A DNA stretch of 64,000 nucleotides from Medicago truncatula (Eukaryota; Streptophyta; Magnoliopsida; Fabales; Fabaceae). The stretch spans positions 14,146,001 to 14,210,000 of the forward strand of contig NC_053043.1 of the NCBI RefSeq assembly GCF_003473485.1, in the 5' to 3' direction. A program made the translations under genes and the position numbers. Shown here piece by piece: positions 56,101-64,000 of this stretch (positions are counted from its first letter, which is position 1; each line of letters begins with the position of its first letter). Below the pieces are notes generated by a model that was given only the letters and a program-made list of their open reading frames with translations, searched no databases and had not been told where the DNA came from.

Positions 56101-57348
56101 ATTTAAAGAACACTTAGTTTATTTTAAAAAACATTTTATAGTGTTCGTAATTTAAAAAAGAAAAGTAAGCCCTCCCCTCCAGAACCCTCAATCCAAACAT
56201 AATTTAAATGTTAACCACATTAGCAAAAAGATTCTTAGAAACCATTACGAACTAGGTGTCAATTCATCAATATTCCACCAACTAGATAATCATATTCATA
56301 AACCAAGATGATAACTATAACTATGAGTCCCATATTCATACCTGGAAGAGCAAGCACGTTAGAAGACCCTGCTTGTTGAGAGTGATTCTGTGTAGCAGAA
56401 TTTGTCTGCTGGGAAGGTTGAGCGGTACTTTTAATTCCACCATACTCAACATGTACCTAATGTCCATTACAAACCATATTAGCATACTACACCTATTCAT
56501 ACTAATCAACAACAACAACCAAGCATTACCCCAGTAAGTGAGGTCGGGTACATGAATCAAACGATGTCATAATGCTCTATCGTATACCATATAGTTTTTC
56601 CAAGTCTTCCTTTGCCTCTAGTGATTTGACTACTCTCCATCTGACCTACTCTCCTTACTAGTTAGAGAATCTACAAGTCTTCACTCTACATGCCCAAACC
56701 ACCTAAAGCCTAGTTTCCACCATCTTTTCTACTATAGGTTCATTCATAATAATCTTAAATAAAATAAAAAAACTAAAAAACTTAATAGCCCTCAGAAAAA
56801 TCCAAACTTTATACAATTAACATCCCATCCCAATCAAGGGCAATATAAGAGTACCAAATATAAGTATAATTAAGATAAAACTAAACTCATTATGACTACA
56901 AACCGCATTAGCATAACTACACATCTATTCATAATAATCCTGAAAGAAAAAAAAAAAAAAAAAAAAAACTTGATAGCCATCAGAAAAATCGAAACTTCAT
57001 ACAAAACTCAAAATCAAATCCATGATTATAAGTAACTGCATTATGATTACTAAGTTATTAAAATTAACAAAATTAAAAACAAACCCATTACGAGTAAGTA
57101 TAATTAAGATGAAACTAACCTTGTAATTGACACGAATTTTCTTGCTGCAAAAGAAAAAAAAAAGGAATAAGCGTTGAGTATATGAAAAGGGGAAGAATTA
57201 AGAAGAGAAAAGGAAAAAGGAGGAACCTTTCGGCATCAGGAGGAGGGAGTTGTTGATGAACGGGAGAGAAGAGATCGAGGGCACGTTTAAGGGATTTGAA
57301 GCTAAGCTTTTTTAGGGATTGGGGTTCAACTGGTTCTATTGCCTCCAT
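50119..57348 (-). CDS. PRL1: PRL1 (pleiotropic regulatory locus 1) WD40 protein, 17 exons, 480 aa
   Basis: Nuclear WD40 protein of the Prp19/NTC (MAC) spliceosome-associated complex; in Arabidopsis PRL1 affects splicing, sugar and hormone responses and immunity. Exons in transcript order: 57227-57348, 57120-57144, 56342-56456, 55513-55594, 54865-54927, 54610-54694, 53772-53864, 53168-53231, 52999-53084, 52794-52895, 52558-52641, 52200-52260, 52010-52076, 51793-51870, 50661-50725, 50416-50493, 50119-50291. All introns are GT..AG and the sum, 1443 nt, is exactly 481 codons; Arabidopsis PRL1 is about 486 aa. The N-terminus reads [20 protein letters not shown], conserved in the family. Seven WD repeats run from about residue 165 ([58 protein letters not shown]-like; [13 protein letters not shown]) to the end [14 protein letters not shown]. 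Introns hold a SINE and two MITEs. PRL2 is a possible alternative name. Confidence 0.95.
50423..51252 (-). repeat. Right arm of the PRL1 inverted repeat
   Basis: The part of PRL1 (end of exon 16, intron 15, exon 15 and part of intron 14) that is present inverted at 46493-47299. Differences are few, mostly small indels and substitutions. Confidence 0.9.
54430..54565 (-). mobile_element. tRNA-derived SINE in PRL1 intron 6
   Basis: Minus strand: A-box-like GTAGCTCAACTGGTTTGAGC near 54550, B-box-like GGTCCAGTGTTCAAGTTC near 54495, T-run at 54431-54441 as the tail. It lies in the PRL1 sense orientation within the intron between exons 6 and 7. Confidence 0.7.
55597..55860. mobile_element. MITE-like repeat with internal 53-bp duplication in PRL1 intron 3
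   Basis: CTCTCAAATCCAATCTATGT with the following 30 or so bases is present twice in tandem (about 55618-55670 and 55669-55720). The same family is at 26150-26480. The left edge touches the 3' splice site of PRL1 exon 4 (acceptor bases 55595-55596). Confidence 0.65.
56027..56215. mobile_element. MITE in PRL1 intron 3
   Basis: Inverted ends: GGGTCCATTTGGGAGGGGG with GGTTTTGGAGGGCT on the left, and AGCCCTCCCCTCCAGAACC with CTCAATCCAAACAT on the right. About 180 bp. Half of a sister copy is at 46384-46490. Confidence 0.75.
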
Positions 57349-57480
57349 TACGACGAGGTTTTCTGGTTTAGGGTTTAATTCCTAATTGCAGAGCGTAAAA
57401 TGATAATAGGAGGAGAGGGAACGAAGCCAAACAATTGAAATTTTTACTTGCTTCAATGTTAATATAGTCGATGATAATTT
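57349..57480 (-). promoter_or_regulatory. PRL1 upstream region
   Basis: Immediately upstream of the PRL1 start; AT-rich with no certain TATA box. A repeat-rich element begins at about 57490, so the proximal promoter is short or includes it. Confidence 0.35.
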
Positions 57481-57489
57481 TGAGTTAAT

Positions 57490-58195
57490 TATTGGATTAG
57501 GATTTTAAAGAACAATTTTTGTTTAAAAAAGTTTTGAGGATTTTAAAAGACTTTACAAAATTTTGATGACTTTGATGATTTTAAAAGACTATTAAGGATT
57601 TTAATGGATTTAATTCATAAGATTTTAAAGGATTTGAAATGATTTTATGGATTTCAAAAGATTTCAATAGATTTTATGAATTTTAAGAAATAATTAGAAA
57701 AAAATATCATAACACACTCTTTCACAAAATCTCAATAAAGACTCTTTTATTTATTTTATTTTATTTTTTACGGGAGAGTTAGAGTTAGAGAGAGAGGTTT
57801 TTTACGGGAGAGCTAGAGAGAGAGAGATAAGGAAGGGGGGGGGAGGGAGAGAGATAGTAAAATCTTAAAAGAAAAAAACAATCCTAAGAAATCTCATGTT
57901 TTCATGAAAGATTTTTTCATGCTAAAATTTCACTAGAAAATCCCACAAAATCCATCAAAATCTGATTTATTAAACAATCCTTCGAAATTTGAATGATTTT
58001 GAATACCACTGGACTTTTTTTAAGTGATTAAGAGTCTTGATTGAATACCACAAGACTTTTTTTAAATGACAAAGAATTTTGATTGAATAACACAAGACTT
58101 TTTTAAATTAGAAAGAGTCTTGATTGAATACCACAAGACTTTTTCATGATAAAAAAGTCTTTTAAAATCCCTTAGAATCATGATCCAATACACCA
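57490..58195. mobile_element. Repeat-rich TIR-like element upstream of PRL1
   Basis: Left GGATTTTAAAAGACTTT near 57540 is inverted at the right (GTCTTTTAAAATCCCTTAG near 58158). Inside are a G/A-rich tract at 57770-57855 and three to four copies of a unit of about 57 bp containing TTGATTGAATACCACAAGAC at 58000-58140. No coding sequence. Confidence 0.55.
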
Positions 58196-58212
58196 CCCTT
58201 TATCTTCCAATC

Positions 58213-58326
58213 ATTTTTTTTTTTTTTTGGTCAATTCACGTGAATAAGTAGGCTGTGGAGTTCGAACCCAACCGATCCCGCATATAATAATGCATTATCC
58301 TACCAACTGAGATATCATCCCGGGAC
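58213..58326 (-). mobile_element. tRNA-derived SINE
   Basis: Minus strand: A box GATATCTCAGTTGGTAGGAT near 58310, B box GGTTCGAACTCC near 58265, A-tail as a T-run at 58215-58230. Flanks CTTCCAATCAT and CTTTCAATCAT are an 11-bp target duplication with one mismatch. tRNA-like head, but embedded in a SINE. Confidence 0.85.
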
Positions 58327-58329
58327 TTT

Positions 58330-59589
58330 CAATCATATTTTTTATTTTAATTATTTTATATTTTGTATAATATTATTTTAATCTTTATCTTTGATAAATG
58401 AATTTGTTAAATCTTATTATATCATGTACAATTGCATCGTAATGTAAATAATATAAGTCGAATTTTTATTTTATTGTGGTATATTCAATAAGCAATATAA
58501 CTAAATACAATAAAATAATTATATAATTAAGCACAATTAAAAAACAGGAAGAGGGAGATGTTAATGTCAGTCTTTATGAAAAAATATAGTTAAAAAAATC
58601 TATAATTTTTTTAGATATTTTTAAAAAATCCAACAAAAGTAACTTCTAACATAAACTAGTCAAACCAACTCCATGTTTTACAATTTTACTCGGTGTTCCC
58701 ATATGTAAACACAATATACAACAAGTCAGCTATTTTGTGGAGCAACATATGAGGAGCATTAAGAATAATCTTATATCAATAAAGAAGTACATTATTTATT
58801 TAAGCTAGAAAAAAGAATAAATGAAATGCAATCTAAATACATCACTTTACAGTTCTCACTTCCTGACCTAATAGTCATATCTTTGGTCGCCTAAGACGCA
58901 TTAAGTTATGATCCAAAGTCTCTCATTTGTCATTTGATACAAGTATGGTTGTGTGTGGATTTTGTTATCCCTCTTCAATGCATCTCATTCATATCGAGCG
59001 TGTGAAATTAAGACGCACTTAAACGATGTTGTTTGTTCGTGCATGCCACATGGAGCTGAAACACACGTAGATCATGTCACTGCATTGTGTGGCAAGTTAT
59101 GAAGCACTTGGTAAGGGGACCACAACAAGTTGACATGCACAACCTTGTTCAGAGTGATAGAGACATGACTTGAACAATCAAACTAGTGTTGAGGTAAGAT
59201 TTGATTAGGTGAGGTAAGCAGGTATGACTTGAACAATTAAGGTAGTGTTGAAGTATGACTTGTTTGGCTGAGGTGAGTCATGACTTAAACAGTTAAAACT
59301 AATGTTAAGTAAGACTTGGTTGCTAAAACTGAAATATGTCGTTCATACCAGTCTAAGTTGGAGAGTGAGACGATGCACGTTTTGGTTAGGCATGTCACAC
59401 AAAAATTGGAAGCACAACAAAAAATAAGTAAAGTAGCATAAATGAGCCAAGTAAAAATGAAGAAGGAAAATGAGTTAGTACTTGAGATATAGGAGTTGGG
59501 TTTTGAAGAAGAAAAGAAAGCAAAGGCGGATGTATGTTGTTGGATGTGTGGGCATGTGCCTACACATAAACCTTTATTTTTAATATTAT
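58330..59589. other. Intergenic, imperfect repeats at 59165-59330
   Basis: No gene recognised. A unit of about 55 bp containing TGACTTGAACAAT is repeated three to four times, diverged. Confidence 0.4.
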
Positions 59590-59860
59590 TCCCTCTGGTC
59601 CTTTTTATAAGAAGAGAAATAAAAAAATCATCAAAACCAAGACAATCATTAGTTATCCTAATTTTTTGAATGTTTTTACAAATATACCCTCATAAAAATT
59701 TGTGAAGTATTAAATATACTCACTAATATTGAAAAGATCAACATTAAATGAGGGTTAAAAAAGTCTTTTAAATAATAAATGTATCTTAAAAGTTGTGACT
59801 TTTCTTATAAATAGGATCAAGAATTTTTAAAAAAAAATTCTTATAAATAGAACCAGGGAG
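59590..59860. mobile_element. Stowaway-like MITE
   Basis: Begins TTCCCTCTGGTCCTTTTTAT and ends AGAACCAGGGAG, with long inverted arms (TTATAAGAAGAG against CTTATAAATAG). Confidence 0.65.
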
Positions 59861-60029
59861 TGCATCATATTTTTTATTTTAACCACTTTTCAATATAACT
59901 TTAAAAATTGTAGGCATTCGTTGGGAATCATGGTTAATTGTGTTATGTATATGGATTAGAAATTGCTACACTTGATGTCAAAATTTTCACTTTTAATAAA
60001 CAACAAATAAATATACATTTAGTTAAAGT

Positions 60030-61125
60030 ATAAGTCAAATACCTCTTACGATCATTTAAGTTTGATGTTTATAATAAATTAGATTTTTTTTTAAAAGTTT
60101 TTTATGCAACAAATTAGTCATTTGAATCATAAAATGTAGGGTTAAATATGTATTTGGTCCCTATAAAATTGACATCTTTTAAGTTTAGTCCTTACTTAAT
60201 TTTAATAGCTTTTTTAGTCCCTACAAAAAATATTTACAGGTAATTTTAGTCTCTGCTAAAACAAAGTTTGTTTAATTATCCTTAAACTCTTAAATTTTTG
60301 AACAATTTTTCTGAGACAAGCTTAGAACATTACAAAAGGTTCATTTAATAAAATTTAGAATTTTTTAACATGAAATGAATTAAATATGGATTTTTTTTAA
60401 ATGACAAAAGTTCAAGATAAAAGCAAAAAAAAATTGGACGTAGAAATCAAATTTTGAGATAATTTTTTTTACGGATGAACTTTTAGTAATGTTCTTAACA
60501 CGGCTACAAAAAATTATTCACAAACTTAAGAGTTTAAGCATAATTAAACAAATTTGAATTTAGTATGGACTAAAACTAAGTGCATAAATTTTTTATAAAG
60601 ACTAAAAAACCTATTAAAATTAAGCAAGGACTAAAATTAGAAAGTCCTGATTTTATAGGGACTAAAAACATATTTAACTCTAAAATGTAAGCACCATACC
60701 CTTTTTTCAATAAACTCGGTTAAAAAGTGATATGTGGTCATTCAATACTAAATTGGTAGTTTCAATTTTACGGCTCTCAAAACTATGATTCATAAGTGTA
60801 TTATTCGGTCTTGGTTTGAAACAAAATTGATTGATTACTTGATTTATAATGTTGTTGATAAAATATTTATTATTAAAATTAGGTTTGGATTCAAAAAACA
60901 TGAAGAAAATGTGTGCACGTAATATTTTGTGTTATAAGCACTTTTTATACGTACCACATCAATGTTAAATGGTTCACTAAATACTTTTTAACGGAGTTGA
61001 ATGAAAAAATGATAGTAGTGTAGATATTTTATGACTTAAATGACCAATTTATTATATAAAAATAAAAATGATCAATTTATTATAAATATCTAAACTTAAA
61101 GAATCACGAGAGATATTTAACCTAT
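60030..61125. mobile_element. Outer TIR element enclosing a nested MITE
   Basis: CATTTAAGTTTGATGTTTAT and AATAAATTAG at 60053-60083 recur inverted at 61075-61110 (complement TTTAAGTTTAGATATTTATAATAAATT). The nested element 60139-60680 sits inside. Target duplication not resolved. Confidence 0.5.
60139..60680. mobile_element. MULE-type MITE with 9-bp target duplication (nested)
   Basis: 542 bp flanked by TAAAATGTA at 60130-60138 and 60681-60689. Ends are GGGTTAAATATGTATTTGGT and the inverted GAGTTAAATATG. Arms extend through GTCCCTATAAAATT. Confidence 0.87.
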
Positions 61126-61500
61126 AACACAAAGAAAATCTACTTAATCTAAAAAAATCATGTTAGACAAAGATAATATTTCCATATAATCATCATGTTT
61201 TCACCATACTCACTCATCTCCTACCTGCTATATTACCGAATTTTAACATCAAAGTGTCTCTTGCAAGTATATTTGAAAATTTGATTTAGGCTAGATGTAA
61301 GCCCAAACCTAAACTCTCTTTCTTACAATGCGACTTCCCCGATCTGCAACAAAATTATAATTTTAAATACCATGATGTCATATTTAGGAAGAAATTTAGA
61401 ATTCAACCACTAGCATCTTTGATATTTTTTTTGGAAAGCATCTTTGATACATGTCAACCACCAACCTCAAAGGCATCTTTGTTAACCTTAAACTACAAAT
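61126..61500. other. Intergenic, nothing recognised
   Basis: AT-rich with no recognisable structure. Confidence 0.4.
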
Positions 61501-62240
61501 CCTAAGAGGAAATCAGACGTAGTTGTTGTGAATTCGGAGTCAAAATCATACCAACACAAACTATGATATGTGGAGTAAAGGAAAGTAGTAATCAATATCA
61601 AAGTGAACGCAAGCAACAACAATAATAACAACACCTAGATCTAATCTAGTAATCAAAGTGAAAAGCTTAAAACCACAAGCAAAAGATAAAGAGAGAAGAG
61701 ATAAACAAACACACCAAAGATTGTTGACCCAGTTCGGTCCTAATCTTGGGGAGAGATTGATCTCTCCAATCTACTATCAATGAGTTCTTACAAAGGATGA
61801 GTTACAAGAAATTAGCTTAAACAAGCTCACAAAGAACAAACATAATTTCTACCCATTTTCCCAATCTCAGAAATGAAAAAGACACACTCAATAATTTTCA
61901 CTCACCCAAGGTGTTTACAATGTTTCCCAACCCAAGAGAACTCTAATCAAAGACCCTCAACCATAAAGTTACCTCATTTGATTTCCCAAGTTTTCCTCTC
62001 TTGAAGTTCTCTCTCCTCTTCCTTCAAAAATGAGCTGAAACACTTAAGTAGTACACAGTGACAGACAAAATCGCACTGCGCCAGTGAAAATCGCGCCACG
62101 GTTGAAGCGTACGACAACCTTATCCACAAAATCGCGCCACGATTTGCTTCAGCAGAAACCATCCATTCTGCCAGCAAAATCGCGCCACACCTCTGAAAAT
62201 CGCCCCACGATTTTCAGCTTTCAGAGCATCACAATTTGAA
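61501..62240. mobile_element. Probable LTR-retrotransposon fragment
   Basis: The run GTTGACCCAGTTCGGTCC near 61722 and the surrounding layout are familiar from legume copia-type repeats. AATCGCGCCAC occurs four times between 62085 and 62190, with variants. No coding region; the assignment rests on recognition and is moderate at best. Confidence 0.4.
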
Positions 62241-62484
62241 GACAATTTCAATAGTAGTAAATACTATTGTTCCCACTCATAAAGTATATAGTGTTCAATT
62301 TTGTGAAAATAATTTTCTACACGCAAAACCAGATTTAATTCCTACTCATATAGTATAGTCTACAATCATAAAAGGAATGCACACGTAGTAAAAATTTAAT
62401 AGCATGGCTCCCACATAGTTTCAATTTTGTAAAAATAATATTCCTCACGTAAACCCAACTTTAATTAATTCACTTCACATTTAG

Positions 62485-62812
62485 TTCTATAAATTGGAAC
62501 AATTTTGTAACCAATTCATTCCATGCAATCACAAAAAAAATAAAAGAAAATCTCATTGATATAATATAAGCTATGGCAAAATTCATCTCTGCTTCAATTG
62601 TTTTAGTTCTTCTTGTTGTGACAACTATGATCAATGGAGCCTACTGCTGTGGATAAATTTTGAATTAAATTTAATTTATGTCTTCGGTTGTGTTTATCCA
62701 CTGACGAGTACAGCAAGTTTTGCTCAAACATTGCACCAAGTGGTAGTGATTCTCCTCCTATGCCTGAAAACACTCTTCCATGATTATTGTTACTGAACAT
62801 GGCTGGTGTGTC
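62485..62812 (+). pseudogene. Possible decayed gene for a small secreted peptide
   Basis: A TATA-like CTATAAAT at 62488-62495 lies 80 bp before an ATG at 62573 that opens a clear signal peptide (MAKFISASIVLVLLVVTTM, then INGAYCCG) but stops at TAA 62654-62656. In another frame, 62664 to a TGA at about 62780, the sequence reads LCLSTDEYSKFCSNIAPSGS and ends DSPPMPENTLP. Signal peptide, Cys pairs and a Pro-rich tail together suggest a secreted Cys-containing peptide broken by indels. No GT..AG intron joining them was found. I cannot name the family. Confidence 0.4.
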
Positions 62813-63479
62813 TTAATAATATATCTATATCTATATATAATAATGTTGTGTGAGAGATTGCTATAATATCCAATATTATATAGCTAAATAACCTTTATGG
62901 GCAGGGCCTCTGGCTCTTTGTATTACCTAAATAACATTTAAGCACTCTTTAAGATATATATATATATATATAATTTCTTTTTGTACTGATATAATATCTC
63001 ATTTCCCCATCCATTAATTAGAGAAAGAAAGATCACAATTAGAACAAAAAAAAATTAGATAAAGAAAGATGAGTTAAACTAGAGAGGGTTGGTCAAGAGG
63101 AGGACTTGTGTTAGACATACATGGTTTAGATTCAAATGTTCCACTACTTTTTTTTTTATATGCAGATTACATATATTTTATATAGGTTCTATTTTCTTTT
63201 AACATATTTTATATAAGTGCTCGATAGAATTTAACCCGTCAATCACTCAATCTAAGTTGGATATGCTAATTTGTAACTTGTATTATTGGTTTTTGGCCAG
63301 TTTTATTTTGTATTTGATACTTTGTTCTTCTTCCGGTTAGACACACCTTATATTTGATAAGGATTTTTTTAAATATATATTTTGTCTTTGGTTGCTTACA
63401 AAAATCAGTAGCAATACAATCAGACAACAAATCAATTACCCAAGGATTAATCATATATATAACCGTCCCTAAATAAATA
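62813..63479. other. Intergenic, AT microsatellite
   Basis: TATATATATATATATA near 62955-62971; otherwise nothing recognised. Confidence 0.4.
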
Positions 63480-63840
63480 CTCATTTAACGGGCTACCTTA
63501 TTGGCCTTCCTTCTAGAGAATTCAACTAACAAGTTTGAACATAAATGATGAAACCATAGATAGACAAATCCAAACATAAATTATTAAAGCTATCCACCAC
63601 TAATTTTGCATAAAATATAACATTGTTAAGCCTCAATTCACCAATCTGTTTTGATAGTTTACTCTAACCAAAGGTCTCTCCATCCTTGACTTGAAGAGAT
63701 GGAGCAAAAAATGTGTTTTAATCTCGACAAGGTTATCCTCATAATCTCTAACACACATATTAATACCAATTACCAACCTTGTTATTCAAAAGAGTTGCAT
63801 CCACGTTACATTTCAATAAAGGAATGCTTCTTTAAATGAA
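63480..63840 (-). mobile_element. LINE RNase H fragment
   Basis: Minus strand: PLLKCNVDATLLNNKVG near 63815, then in a shifted frame IGINMCVRDYEDNLVEIKTH, and SRRKANKVAR near 63490. These match the start (K-C-N-x-D-A), middle (G-x-C-x-R-D) and end (R-R-x-A-N-x-V-A-H) blocks of plant LINE RNase H. Frameshifted; the middle has partly decayed. Confidence 0.72.
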
Positions 63841-64000
63841 CTATACTAAGATGATAAGATGCACTTCGTTTCAATTATTTCCTACATTGTTGCGTAAGTA
63901 ATACTTAGGTGTATTTGGCCCAACTTTTTGTAGGTCTAAAGGTTACTTTAAGAATAAAGTTGAAAATTAAAACTTGAAAGTTAAAGTTGTTTTGCACTTG
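63841..64000. other. Window edge, nothing recognised
   Basis: AT-rich; no feature seen. Confidence 0.4.

Overview
The window is plant nuclear DNA: AT-rich, with spliced genes (GT..AG introns), plant-only families (pentatricopeptide DYW, mTERF, 3-ketoacyl-CoA synthase, phylloplanin-like) and about half its length in decayed transposable elements. The retroelement fragments, MITE termini and mTERF expansion fit a papilionoid legume of the Medicago/Trifolium type; that is an inference, and no marker here proves the species.

Layout. 0.5-1.2 kb: a two-exon gene for a small secreted phylloplanin/Ole e 1-like protein (minus strand). 3.9-28.8 kb: a cluster of six mTERF genes. Copies A (3.9-6.5 kb) and B (11.8-13.0 kb) are plus-strand tandem duplicates; C, D, E and F (17.3-28.8 kb) are on the minus strand. 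B, D and F are intact. A is broken by a one-base frameshift and a 1.5-kb Mutator-like insertion. C is decayed and displaced from its 5' end by nested elements. E has lost its C-terminal half to a LINE that continues its reading frame. LINE, Stowaway, MULE-type and laccase-gene fragments fill the gaps.

30.3-31.8 kb holds an intact DYW-type PPR gene and 35.8-37.2 kb an intact 3-ketoacyl-CoA synthase gene. 37.4-44.7 kb is a tandem duplication (period about 3.8 kb) of a decayed gene resembling Werner-like 3'-5' exonucleases. Each full copy is split by a probable 2.1-kb LTR carrying minisatellites; a third partial copy is fused to the truncated second LTR. 44.8-46.5 kb is a patchwork of small DNA elements.

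50.1-57.3 kb is a 17-exon gene for the WD40 spliceosome-associated protein PRL1 (480 aa; all junctions worked out and in phase). A fragment of this gene (exons 15-16 and their introns) lies inverted at 46.5-47.3 kb, separated from the real gene by a decayed copia element, so about 0.8-kb arms face each other across about 3.1 kb. 57.4-64 kb is mainly transposable-element debris, with one possible decayed small secreted-peptide gene near 62.6 kb.

The genes are not a pathway. mTERF and PPR-DYW proteins both act on organelle gene expression, PRL1 in splicing, and KCS in very-long-chain fatty acid synthesis; neighbourhood implies no joint function. The points most worth a second look are the PRL1 inverted repeat, the mTERF-LINE chimeric reading frame, the birth and death of mTERF copies, and the LTR-split exonuclease-like duplicates. 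No tRNA, rRNA, CRISPR or operon structure was seen. All homology calls are from recognition of the translated sequence, without database searches.
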